A model generated the notes under the pieces. It was not told the DNA's origin. It did no database searches and saw nothing but the letters and a program-made list of their open reading frames with translations. A stretch of 64,000 bases of DNA from Bacillus sp. FJAT-14578 (GTDB lineage: Bacteria > Bacillota > Bacilli > Bacillales > Bacillaceae_H): assembly GCF_000504165.1 (NCBI RefSeq), contig NZ_AYSE01000007.1:124001-188000 (forward strand), written 5' to 3'. Below are positions 1-7,822 of the stretch, piece after piece (position 1 is the first letter of the stretch; each line of letters starts with the position of its first letter). The translations under genes were made by a program, and so were the position numbers.

Positions 1-186
1 AAGGCTGTCGTTAAGAGCTATTTACTTATTTACCGAAGCCGCAGCACGGATATTCACCATGATCTCATTTCGGGCGAACGACATGACGAATTTCTGTTCG
101 AAGATGGAAAATGGAAACTTTCCAAGCGAGTATTCATTGTGGATCAAACGACCATTAATACAAGAAATCTTGCAATCTTTGTGTAA
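1..186 (+). CDS. Aromatic ring-hydroxylating dioxygenase, beta subunit (C-terminal fragment)
   Basis: The window opens inside this reading frame, of which 61 codons are visible up to TAA at 184-186. The peptide contains ISGERHDEF, WKLSKRV and the ending VDQTTINTRNLAIFV. That ending resembles the closing strand of the small (beta) subunit of Rieske-type ring-hydroxylating dioxygenases such as BphA2/HcaF, which have an NTF2-like fold and support the catalytic alpha subunit. The next gene, 41 bp downstream, encodes a cis-dihydrodiol dehydrogenase, the following step of the same pathway, which strongly supports the call. The alpha subunit and electron-transfer genes would lie to the left of the window. 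The substrate cannot be inferred from this fragment. Confidence 0.75.
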   Translation, partial: KAVVKSYLLIYRSRSTDIHHDLISGERHDEFLFEDGKWKLSKRVFIVDQTTINTRNLAIFV

Positions 187-227
187 CCATTAATGACGGA
201 TGAAAGCTAACAGGAGGGGTGGAGACA

Positions 228-1016
228 ATGGTAATGGCTTTAAAAAATAAAGTTGTCTTAATTACAGGGGGCGCGTCAGGAATAGGAGAAGCGGTCACGC
301 GCCGTTTTATCCAAGAAGGAGCAAAGGTGGGCATTATCGGCCGCTCTAAAGAGACGCTAGAGAAAATGAAAGAAGAATTCGGCGACAATATTCTCATTTG
401 TCAGGGAGATGTAAGTAAATACGAAGACAATGAGAAAGCGGTACAAGCTACTGTGGAGCAATTCGGCAAGTTAGATGTTTTCATCGCGAATGCCGGCGTG
501 TTCGATGGTTTTGCCAAATTTGCCGATGTGACGCCCGAGGCGCTTTCCGATGCGTATGATTTTCTTCTCGATATTAACGTAAAAGGCTCTTTCTTCGGTG
601 TGAAAGCAGCTCTTCCAGAACTGCAAAAAACGAATGGCAATGTTATCTTTACCGTGTCCGGTGCAAGTTTCTATCCGGATGGGGGCGGCGTTTGGTACAC
701 GGCGAGCAAGCATGCCCAAATCGGATTGATGCGACAGCTTGCGTTCGAACTCGCGCCGTCTATCCGCGTCAATGCGGTAGCACCGGGGGGAACGTTGACG
801 GCACTGTCGGTCATTCCGCCGCTGCGTCCATTCGTGAAAATCGTCGATAATGATACGAAAGCAAGCAGCATTAAAAAACGAAATGTTCTTCAGCTTGCCC
901 AAATGCCGGAAGATCATGTCGGTGCATATGTATTACTGGCATCGGACGAAGCACGCGCTATTACCGGTGAAGTCATTTCCAGTGACGGCGGATTGTCCGT
1001 GCGCGGACTCGGCTAA
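228..1016 (+). CDS. cis-2,3-dihydrodiol dehydrogenase (BphB/HcaB-like SDR)
   Basis: Short-chain dehydrogenase of 262 aa, expected to oxidise the cis-dihydrodiol made by the upstream dioxygenase to a catechol with NAD+. Seen: the nucleotide-binding motif TGGASGIGE near the N-terminus, NAG around residue 88, the active-site region SGASFYPDGGGVWYTASKHA with catalytic Ser, Tyr and Lys, and the ending SSDGGLSVRGLG. The FYP-GGG-YTA-KHA pattern is typical of the BphB/HcaB branch rather than general SDRs. I start at ATG 228 because AGGAGG at 212-217 is 10 nt upstream. The GTG at 219 is too close, and ATG 234 is an alternative. Aromatic dihydrodiol genes are uncommon in Bacillaceae, so horizontal origin is possible. 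Confidence 0.82.
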   Translation: MVMALKNKVVLITGGASGIGEAVTRRFIQEGAKVGIIGRSKETLEKMKEEFGDNILICQGDVSKYEDNEKAVQATVEQFGKLDVFIANAGVFDGFAKFADVTPEALSDAYDFLLDINVKGSFFGVKAALPELQKTNGNVIFTVSGASFYPDGGGVWYTASKHAQIGLMRQLAFELAPSIRVNAVAPGGTLTALSVIPPLRPFVKIVDNDTKASSIKKRNVLQLAQMPEDHVGAYVLLASDEARAITGEVISSDGGLSVRGLG

Positions 1017-1039
1017 ATCTATTTAGTAAATAAATAGAT
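1017..1039. repeat. AT-rich perfect inverted repeat after the dihydrodiol dehydrogenase gene
   Basis: ATCTATTTA (1017-1025) and TAAATAGAT (1031-1039) flank a 5-nt loop directly after the stop codon. The stem has almost no G/C and no T-run follows, so it would be a weak terminator. It may be an operator or an RNA 3'-end structure. Confidence 0.5.
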
Positions 1040-1074
1040 TACTAGAAGCTTGTCATTTAAGCGTCAGCCAAAAT

Positions 1075-1114
1075 AGGGTCCTGTTCATGCGGTATATTTG
1101 AACAACTAGACCCT
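1075..1114 (+). promoter_or_regulatory. Nested inverted repeat in the korA leader (possible operator or attenuator)
   Basis: AGGGTC at 1075-1080 pairs with GACCCT at 1109-1114, and inside it TGTTCA (1082-1087) is inverted as TGAACA (1099-1104). The structure ends about 8 nt before the korA ribosome-binding site, so it could block translation or bind a regulator. No experimental basis. Confidence 0.35.
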
Positions 1115-1135
1115 GCAAAATAAGGAGTGAAATCG

Positions 1136-2899
1136 GTGAAACATCAACTTTCATGGAAAGTCGGAGGCCAGCAGGGGGAAGGGATTGAGAGTACTGGAGA
1201 AATCTTTTCTACGGCATTAAACCGACTTGGCTATTTTTTATACGGATATCGCCACTTTTCATCTCGAATTAAAGGCGGTCATACAAATAATAAGATTCGA
1301 GTGAGTACGAACCGAGTAAGCACAATTGCTGATGACCTTGATATATTAGTAGCCTTTGACCAGGAAACCATTGATTTGAATTATCACGAACTACATAGTG
1401 ATGGCATTATGATTGCTGATTCAAAATTCAAACCGGTTAAACCGGAAGATACAGAAGCGAAGCTTTACGCTGTGCCATTCACCGAAATGGCAGCTGAACT
1501 TGGTACATCATTGATGAAAAATATGGTCGCTATTGGAGCGACATGTGCCATTATTGATCTGAATCCACTCGTTTTTGCTGAGGTAGTGAAAGAAATCTTC
1601 GGTAAAAAAGGCGAAACGGTCATTCAGAAAAACATGGAAGCCATCAATCAAGGCTATACGTTTATGCAGGAGAATCTGGGGAATAAGCCGACTCCTCTAG
1701 CGCTTGCGCAAGCAGATGGACAGCAGCGTCTGTTTATGATCGGCAATGATGCGATTGCGTTCGGGGCACTCGCGGCAGGAGTCCGTATTATGGCAGCATA
1801 TCCAATCACACCGGCTTCTGAAATCATGGAATATCTCATTGATAAGCTGCCGGAATTGGGCGGAACAGTCATCCAGACAGAGGATGAAATTGCTGCGGCT
1901 ACCATGGCGATTGGTTCCAACTACGCCGGAACCCGGTCATTTACCGCCTCATCCGGACCAGGCCTTTCTCTGATGATGGAAGCAATCGGCCTATCGGGAA
2001 TGACTGAAATTCCTCTTGTGGTTGTTGATACACAGCGTGGCGGACCGTCCACTGGCTTGCCGACGAAACAGGAGCAATCAGATTTAATGGCGATGATCTA
2101 TGGTACCCATGGTGAGATTCCTAAAGTGGTCATCGCGCCGAGTACAGCTGAAGAAGCCTTTTACGATACAATTGAAGCATTTAACATTGCTGAAGAATAT
2201 CAATGTCCGGTTATTTTATTATCTGATTTGCAGCTTTCGTTAGGAAAACAAACCGTTGAGCCATTCGATTTTGATCAAGTGGAAATCCGCCGTGGAAAAC
2301 TGGTGACAGATGAAATGGCACAGGAAGAGGAAAAAGCCTATTTTAAGCGATATGAATTGACGGAAGATGGAGTGTCTCCACGGGTCATACCGGGAACGAA
2401 AAATGGTATTCACCATGTAACGGGCGTCGAGCATGATGAAACAGGAAAGCCTTCTGAATCACCGGCTAACCGGAAACAGCAAATGGACAAGCGTATGCGC
2501 AAGCTGGAAAAGCTGCCAGAATGTTTTCCTCATCCTATTTCAGCATATGCGCCTTATGAAAAGCCGGATCTGTTGCTGGTTGGATTCAATTCAACGCGCG
2601 GTGCAATGGAAGAAGCAGCGGGCCGTCTTGAAAAAGAAGGTTTAAAAGTCAACCATGTGCACATTCGACTTATTCATCCGTTTCCATCTGCAGCTTTGCT
2701 GCCATTTATTGAAGCAGCCGAAAATGTGCTCGTCGTAGAAAACAATGCAACTGGTCAGCTGGCCAATTTAATCAAGATGAATGTTGGATATAGAGATAAA
2801 ATGAAGAGTCTATTAAAATACGACGGTAATCCATTTCAGCCAATTCAAGTTTACAATGGAAGCAAGGAGCTGTTGCAGCATGTCTACAGTTACGTTTAA
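1136..2899 (+). CDS. korA: 2-oxoacid:ferredoxin oxidoreductase, fused gamma-alpha subunit
   Basis: Large subunit (587 aa) of a two-subunit 2-oxoacid:ferredoxin oxidoreductase, which reversibly decarboxylates 2-oxoglutarate or related 2-oxoacids to acyl-CoA while reducing ferredoxin. Residues 1-180 form the gamma domain (GGQQGEGIESTGEIF, then SSRIKGGHT). From about residue 200 comes the alpha domain with AAYPITPASEIMEYL and GGPSTGLPTKQEQSDL, both hallmark KorA/PorA motifs. GTG 1136 is chosen because AAGGAG at 1122-1127 lies 8 nt upstream; the in-frame GTG at 1127 overlaps that site. korB starts 20 bp before this gene ends, so the pair is translationally coupled. Located after aromatic-degradation genes, but apparently with its own leader. 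Confidence 0.9.
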   Translation: MKHQLSWKVGGQQGEGIESTGEIFSTALNRLGYFLYGYRHFSSRIKGGHTNNKIRVSTNRVSTIADDLDILVAFDQETIDLNYHELHSDGIMIADSKFKPVKPEDTEAKLYAVPFTEMAAELGTSLMKNMVAIGATCAIIDLNPLVFAEVVKEIFGKKGETVIQKNMEAINQGYTFMQENLGNKPTPLALAQADGQQRLFMIGNDAIAFGALAAGVRIMAAYPITPASEIMEYLIDKLPELGGTVIQTEDEIAAATMAIGSNYAGTRSFTASSGPGLSLMMEAIGLSGMTEIPLVVVDTQRGGPSTGLPTKQEQSDLMAMIYGTHGEIPKVVIAPSTAEEAFYDTIEAFNIAEEYQCPVILLSDLQLSLGKQTVEPFDFDQVEIRRGKLVTDEMAQEEEKAYFKRYELTEDGVSPRVIPGTKNGIHHVTGVEHDETGKPSESPANRKQQMDKRMRKLEKLPECFPHPISAYAPYEKPDLLLVGFNSTRGAMEEAAGRLEKEGLKVNHVHIRLIHPFPSAALLPFIEAAENVLVVENNATGQLANLIKMNVGYRDKMKSLLKYDGNPFQPIQVYNGSKELLQHVYSYV

Positions 2900-3752
2900 A
2901 GATTTTAGAAACGATATAAAGCCAAATTGGTGTCCTGGATGTGGTGATTATTCTGTTCAGGCAGCCATTCAACGGGCTGCAGCTAATGCAGGGCTCACAC
3001 CGGAAAATATGGCTGTTATTTCTGGAATTGGCTGTTCAGGACGGATTTCAGGCTATATTCGATCATATGGGCTTCACGGTATTCATGGACGTTCACTGCC
3101 GATTGCCCAAGGTGTCAAAATGGCCAATCGGGATTTGACTGTGATTGCCTCCGGGGGCGACGGTGATGGCTACGCAATCGGGATGGGGCACACCGTTCAC
3201 GCGATGCGCCGCAATATCGATATCACGTATATTGTAATGGATAATCAAATTTATGGACTGACCAAGGGGCAGACTTCTCCACGTTCTGCTGCTGGATTTG
3301 TAACAAAATCAACACCGCATGGAGCGATTGAAAACACGTTATCGCCGATGGAATTGGCTGTTACAAGCGGAGCTACATTTGTGGCTCAAAGCTTTTCTAC
3401 TGATTTAAAGGATTTGACGGCCATTATTGAGGCGGGAATTAAACATAAAGGGTTTTCTTTAATCAACGTGTTCAGTCCTTGTGTGACCTACAATAAAGTT
3501 AACACATATGACTGGTTTAAAGAACATTTAGTCAGCCTGAAGGAAATAGAAGGGTATGATCCTTCCAATCGTGAAATGGCGATGCAAACATTAATCGAAC
3601 AGGAAAGCCTTGTGACAGGTATCATTTATCAGGACAAAGAACGTCCATCGTATCAAGACCTTGCAAAGGGGTATGCCGAACAGTCACTGGCCCATTCAAA
3701 CCTTGAACTCGATCCGAACCATTTTAACAAATTAATGAGAGAGTTTATGTAA
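2880..3752 (+). CDS. korB: 2-oxoacid:ferredoxin oxidoreductase, beta subunit
   Basis: Small catalytic subunit (290 aa) that carries thiamine pyrophosphate and the 4Fe-4S cluster. Visible: WCPGCGD near residue 18 (cluster cysteines), GIGCSGR, the TPP motif GGDGDGYAIGMGH followed by DNQIYGLTKGQTSP, and FSPCVTYN with the conserved cysteine near residue 200. Start ATG 2880 has AAGGAG (2864-2869) 10 nt upstream, inside korA. Length is normal for the family. It works only with KorA, and the coupled arrangement fits a 1:1 complex. Confidence 0.92.
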   Translation: MSTVTFKDFRNDIKPNWCPGCGDYSVQAAIQRAAANAGLTPENMAVISGIGCSGRISGYIRSYGLHGIHGRSLPIAQGVKMANRDLTVIASGGDGDGYAIGMGHTVHAMRRNIDITYIVMDNQIYGLTKGQTSPRSAAGFVTKSTPHGAIENTLSPMELAVTSGATFVAQSFSTDLKDLTAIIEAGIKHKGFSLINVFSPCVTYNKVNTYDWFKEHLVSLKEIEGYDPSNREMAMQTLIEQESLVTGIIYQDKERPSYQDLAKGYAEQSLAHSNLELDPNHFNKLMREFM

Positions 3753-3778
3753 AGAATGGATTTACAGGCGGCGGTTCT

Positions 3779-5239
3779 ATGAAAAAGAAAGACGGAAAAG
3801 CATTTTGGCCGATCATCTCCGCTATTTTTTTCGGCAATTTTTTAGCGGTCATGAATACATCTACCGTAAATGTCGCAGTTCCGGCTTTGATGATGGAATT
3901 TTCAGCTGAACTGTCGGCGGCGCAGTGGACGATTACGGGATTCATGCTCGCGGCAGGGGCGGCCGCGCCTTCTGCCGGATGGTTCGGTACACGGTTCGGT
4001 TATAAAAAAGTGTACATAAGTGTATTGTGCGGGTTTTTTGTTTTCTCTGTTCTTTGTATTTTTGCCCCGACAATGGAAAGCTTGATTTTCTTCCGAATGA
4101 TGCAGGGGATATGCAGCGGCATTTTAATGCCTTCGACGATGACGCTCGTCTATCAGACGATTGAGAAAAGCCGACAGGCGTATGGTCTCAGTCTTTGGAG
4201 CTTGTCAGCGGGGCTTGCCCCTGCGGTTGGTCCAGTTCTCGCCGGCTTTTTAATCGACATGTTTGATTGGCAGGCGATGTTTTATTTGAATTTGCCGATT
4301 GCAGGGGCAGCGATTGTGGCCGCGCTGAAATTTTTGCCGGATACAGCGGCTGGTGCGAAAATACCGTTTGATTTTCCCGGTTTTTTGTTTTCGTTTATCG
4401 GAAGTATGCTGCTGTTGCTTACTTTTTCAGAGGGGGGCTCCTGGGGGTGGCTTCATTCGAAAACATGGATGACCGCCGGTTTGGCGATGGCGTTTTTAGC
4501 TTTATTTGTAAGACGGGAGCTGAAAACGGAATTTCCGCTGCTTAACTTTAGCGTGCTGTCACATCGAAAGTTCATGTACAGTTTGCTGCTGAAATCGGTG
4601 CTGTCAACCGGTCTATATGTCGGTGCTTTCTTGATCCCCATTTTTCTGCAGACAGGCCTCCAGCTTGGCGCTTTTGAAGCAGGACTGATTATGATGCCAA
4701 GCGCACTGATGATGGTGCTGTTTACACCGGTGTCAGGAAAGCTTTATCATAAAACCGGCCCGGTGCCGCTCATTGCGGCAGGGATTTTCCTCATGATTGT
4801 TGGTACCTATATGATGGGCAGTCTATCTATAGAATCAACGACGCTTTCGATCATCATCTGGACATCTGTCCGCTATATCGGTATTGCACTTTGTAATATG
4901 CCCATTACGAATGCCGGGATGTCAGCGGTTCCGCGGGAAATTGCGGGATACGCCTCGGCCATGAACAACTGGGTGCGCCAGTGCAGTGCGTCACTTTCGA
5001 TCGCTCTTTTTTCAACGCTCCTCGCTTCCCAGATTTCTGTACATGCCCAGAAAGGGAACAGTATTCCGGCTGCTGCGAGCTTTGCGGTGGGAGATGCATT
5101 TCTTTATTCGCTCATCCCGCTCGCTATGGCCCTTTTACTTTCGATTTTGCTGCAGAAAGACAAAAGAAGCGGAATGGAAAAAATAATGAAGGAACAGTCA
5201 TTTAAAGTAAAAGGGAGAAATCGTTCCCGAACCATTTGA
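3779..5239 (+). CDS. MFS drug efflux transporter, DHA2 (EmrB/QacA) family
   Basis: Integral membrane protein (486 aa) with about 14 predicted helices, expected to export drugs or toxic organics by proton antiport. Motifs: NTSTVNVAVPALMMEF in helix 1 (motif D1), GWFGTRFGYKKVY (motif A) and GLAPAVGPVLAGFLID (motif C). It starts 26 bp after korB. The last roughly 20 residues (from about MEKIMKEQ) are hydrophilic, and the stop lies inside the 3' remnant of a malic enzyme gene read in another frame. The natural C-terminus may therefore have been altered by a recombination junction near position 5205. The substrate is unknown. Confidence 0.85.
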   Translation: MKKKDGKAFWPIISAIFFGNFLAVMNTSTVNVAVPALMMEFSAELSAAQWTITGFMLAAGAAAPSAGWFGTRFGYKKVYISVLCGFFVFSVLCIFAPTMESLIFFRMMQGICSGILMPSTMTLVYQTIEKSRQAYGLSLWSLSAGLAPAVGPVLAGFLIDMFDWQAMFYLNLPIAGAAIVAALKFLPDTAAGAKIPFDFPGFLFSFIGSMLLLLTFSEGGSWGWLHSKTWMTAGLAMAFLALFVRRELKTEFPLLNFSVLSHRKFMYSLLLKSVLSTGLYVGAFLIPIFLQTGLQLGAFEAGLIMMPSALMMVLFTPVSGKLYHKTGPVPLIAAGIFLMIVGTYMMGSLSIESTTLSIIIWTSVRYIGIALCNMPITNAGMSAVPREIAGYASAMNNWVRQCSASLSIALFSTLLASQISVHAQKGNSIPAAASFAVGDAFLYSLIPLAMALLLSILLQKDKRSGMEKIMKEQSFKVKGRNRSRTI

Positions 5240-5381
5240 CCGCCGGGTAGCGGCCCATGTAGCGGCGGTTGTTGCGAGTGCTGCAATGGCAACGGGTACT
5301 TCGCGAAAACATGTAGATGCAGAAGAAATCAAGAATCGCCTATTAACATTAACAGCGGAAAAACACCCGGCTTTTCTATAA
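5211..5381 (+). pseudogene. 3' remnant of an NAD(P)-dependent malic enzyme gene
   Basis: In the frame AAG(5211)...TAA(5379-5381) the peptide reads KGEIVPEPFDRRVAAHVAAV, then VASAAMATGTSRKHVDAEE and ends in HPAFL. This resembles the C-terminal end of bacterial malic enzymes (typically VPxPFDxRVAxxVAxAVAxAAMxxGVAR). A TAA lies immediately upstream at 5208-5210, so no intact gene precedes it. The fragment overlaps the end of the transporter gene in another frame, which marks a deletion or recombination scar. It is not expected to be functional. Confidence 0.7.
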
Positions 5382-5489
5382 TCTTTTTAGGTGTTGTCAG
5401 CTCAAATTTGTCGAATGTATAACTATGAGAAAGAAGGCTCTGTGGAGAAGGATCTCTGCGGGGCTTTTCTTAATGAGAGATGCAAATAA

Positions 5490-5560
5490 AGAGGATGACT
5501 CCAAAGGTTTAAAAAGCATACCTTTAGAGTCATCCTACTGAAAGGACCCATTCTTCAAGT
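5490..5560 (+). repeat. Dispersed repeat family A, partial copy 1
   Basis: Stem 1: GAGGATGACTC... pairs with ...GAGTCATCCT (5528-5537), followed by CTGAAAGGACCCA, the start of stem 2 as in the other copies (24081, 39449, 46987, 56838). The second arm of stem 2 is missing here. Confidence 0.7.
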
Positions 5561-5958
5561 TCCATCACTCCTTTTTATTTTTCGCAGCTAGAAATTTACG
5601 GTTTCTTAGTAGAGACCCTTAAAGCAATTATTAAGGTGATACGAAAAAATGTTTTCATCTACTATTTACAAAAGTGATTATAAAAAACTAGTCATCTTGT
5701 CACAACAACGTTGTCAGAAACCCTAACAATGTTTTTGGAATTTTAAGAAATATTCGTCTTTAACATTTACTTTTATGGTTTACTTTGCTAAATTAATAGC
5801 TATAATTACCTAGGTACATATGAATATATAAAAGGTAAGACACCGAAGGAGAGACAACCATGTCTTAACTTTTAAATCTACCAGCATAGCAAAATACCAT
5901 TATGTTATATTTCAGCCTGTAGTAGTGGGCTGGGAATATATAAAAGGGGATGTAAGCA
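5561..5958. other. AT-rich intergenic region with no gene seen
   Basis: I see no ORF with a ribosome-binding site. TTTACT and TATAAT (about 5779-5806, spacer 16) could be a promoter for the following chemoreceptor-like gene, but this is weak. Confidence 0.4.
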
Positions 5959-6957
5959 GTGGAGCGTACTCAAGAGAATAGTTTGAATGTTTCAATATTA
6001 ATGAATGAATTAAAGTGAGATAACCATAAAATGGAAGGTGTTATGAAGAAGATTCAAGACATATCAATGAAATCAAATATTTTGGCCTTAAATTCAGGAA
6101 TCGAAGCCGCTCGCGCTGGGGAGGCCGGCCGAGCGTTTTCCGTCGTTGCGAAAGAAATTAAGAAATTTGCGGAAGAAAGTTTGAATGCAAGTAAGGAGAG
6201 CGAAAGTATTATAAAAAGCATTCAAAATAAAGCCAATGAAATCATCGCTTTGCGAACGGTTGATATTGCATTTGATACGATTGATAAGATTGATCGGAAT
6301 TTATTCGAACGAAACTGTGATGTTCAAGCATGGGCTACATTTGACGCGATTAAAGATTGTCTAATCGATCCGACAGTAAAGTCGAAAAAAATTGCGCAAG
6401 CATTTATGAAAAACATTCATGAAATCTATGAGGTGTATTTTGATTTATTTGTCGTTGATATGTCGGGTGAAATCATTGCAGCGGCTCAAAACCAAAATCA
6501 AGTTGGGAAAAATATGTCCGATCGAGAATGGTTTCAGAAAACCATTCAGACTAATGATGTTCACGTGACTGACATGTACTATTCTTCTGTTGCGGAAGGA
6601 TACACAATGGGGTATTCTAGTCCTGTTCGTAATGATGCTGGAGAAATCATTGGCGTATTCACGACGAGATTCAACTGGGAATTTATTTACGACATTATTG
6701 AGCGCGTAAAAATTGATGAAAAAAGCAAGCTTTACGTCATTAACTCGGAAGGTTATGTCATTGCTTCAAAGAATCGATCAGAGATTTTAAAAACGAGGCT
6801 CACGCACTTGAAAGCCGTCCAAAATGTGCTGTCGGGAAGAGAAACACGCAGTTATACGCTTGAAAATAACCAAATATATGCTTACTGTTTAACGGAAGGC
6901 TATAACGCATATAAGGGGAAGGGATGGTCTGTGATTGTAGTAGAATCGATTCTATAA
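5959..6957 (+). pseudogene. Soluble chemoreceptor-like protein: signalling tip plus C-terminal Cache domain, interrupted by TGA
   Basis: From GTG 5959 (preceded by AGGGGA) one frame runs to 6957, broken only by TGA at 6016-6018 after 19 codons. An arginine codon CGA would give TGA by one transition. After the stop, the frame encodes a short chemoreceptor hairpin tip (SMKSNILALNSGIEAARAGE), then a sensor domain of about 200 aa resembling a Cache domain (FDLFVVDMSGEIIAAA, DREWFQKTI, GYSSPVRNDAGEIIGVF, LYVINSEGYVIASKN). No membrane helices are seen. Order tip-then-sensor is the reverse of normal receptors. It may be a nonsense pseudogene, be restarted at ATG 6031, or contain a sequencing error. 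Confidence 0.65.
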
Positions 6958-7049
6958 TCAGTAACCAGGCTTGCCGGAGGATGTAGTAGGTGTGTGGATG
7001 AAATCAAAAGGTTTTCGTATAGGCAGTAGGCAAAAGGCCGCTGTTTATG

Positions 7050-7097
7050 CATCGAAAGTGCGACATGGCTGCTTGTTGCCATGTCGCACTTTCGATG
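7050..7097. terminator. Perfect 20-bp hairpin after the chemoreceptor-like gene
   Basis: Arms 7050-7069 and 7078-7097 (CATCGAAAGTGCGACATGGC and its complement) flank an 8-nt loop. No T-run follows on the + strand, so termination efficiency is doubtful. It lies 92 bp past the stop codon. Confidence 0.5.
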
Positions 7098-7115
7098 TGA
7101 AGTAAAAGCCTAATA

Positions 7116-7144
7116 TTTACAGAAACTTAACAGTTTGCTATAAT
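7116..7144 (+). promoter_or_regulatory. Sigma-A type promoter for the 55-aa ORF
   Basis: TTTACA (7116-7121), 17-nt spacer, TATAAT (7139-7144). The whole stretch strongly resembles the promoter before the SAM riboswitch at 21136-21164 (TATTTACAG...AGT.TGCTATA..T....GATAA). Confidence 0.65.
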
Positions 7145-7235
7145 TCGAGATAAAATGACATTTATATGTGTAAAGATTCAAAAAAAGGGGAATAAGGCAG
7201 TAACTGAGACTGTTACTAGGAGGATTTTTTGAATT

Positions 7236-7403
7236 ATGAATTTGAAAGTGAAAGAACCAACGATTTCCCAGCAAGAGTTCCTTCAGCTGCTCCAGCAATG
7301 TGAAGTGGAGGGAAAGGAAACAAAAGATGTAAAAGTGGAAACGTTTGTACAGGGCATTTCTGAAAAGCTGCAAGTGCTGTATAGCCGTAAGACGGCGGAA
7401 TAA
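7236..7403 (+). CDS. Small hydrophilic protein of unknown function (55 aa)
   Basis: ATG 7236 is preceded by AGGAGG (7219-7224), and the frame encodes MNLKVKEPTISQQEFLQLLQ..., ending in LYSRKTAE. The peptide is charged and likely helical, with no signal peptide or membrane segment. A good promoter lies 92 nt upstream, and a short hairpin (GTAAC...GTTAC) sits next to the ribosome-binding site. I do not recognise the family. The gene stands alone between the chemoreceptor-like pseudogene and the polysaccharide genes. It is probably real because promoter, ribosome-binding site and a following hairpin are all present. Confidence 0.55.
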   Translation: MNLKVKEPTISQQEFLQLLQQCEVEGKETKDVKVETFVQGISEKLQVLYSRKTAE

Positions 7404-7422
7404 TTGAATATATGTAAAAGAG

Positions 7423-7450
7423 TCCCTGCAGAAAAGAAAGCTGTCAGGGA
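7423..7450 (+). terminator. Weak terminator-like hairpin after the 55-aa ORF
   Basis: TCCCTGCAG pairs with CTGTCAGGGA (one bulge), followed by TTATTTA. About 20 bp after the stop codon. Confidence 0.45.
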
Positions 7451-7635
7451 TTATTTATGGAAAAACAAAGAAAGCGTTACCACTTTATATAACACTATAT
7501 ATAATGGAAGAAATACGGTACATTTCAGGTAGTCTTATAGGGATAGATTCTCCTGAAATGACTTTATACCTGGTGTAAAAAGTAGTTCTATTTACATAAT
7601 TACACAAAAACATGGAAAGCAAAATGATGGATGAC

Positions 7636-7671
7636 CGAAATGTGCCAAATGGGGTGCGAAACGTGCCAAAT
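7636..7671. promoter_or_regulatory. Tandem 15-bp direct repeats, 21 bp apart, upstream of the polysaccharide genes
   Basis: CGAAATGTGCCAAAT (7636-7650) and CGAAACGTGCCAAAT (7657-7671) differ at one base and are exactly two helical turns apart. They lie about 100 bp before TATAAT at 7771-7776, the probable -10 of the downstream operon, which fits an activator or repressor site. Confidence 0.45.
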
Positions 7672-7822
7672 AGCGTTATAACAGGCTTTTTCAAAGAATG
7701 ATAGAGATGAAAAGGACGCAAAAAATTTTCTGGATTATGAAAATATGTAGATATCTGTCAAATGGTCTATTATAATGAGTTATGTAATTTAATGGAGAAT
7801 ATCTTGGAGGTTATCGGTCATC

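Noticed and set aside
471..917. 148-aa minus-strand ORF inside the dihydrodiol dehydrogenase gene
   Set aside because: Fully overlapped by a clear SDR gene; no ribosome-binding site and no recognisable motifs.
5821..5958. c-di-GMP riboswitch upstream of the chemoreceptor-like gene
   Set aside because: Some hairpin potential is present, but the GEMM core sequence is not recognisable.
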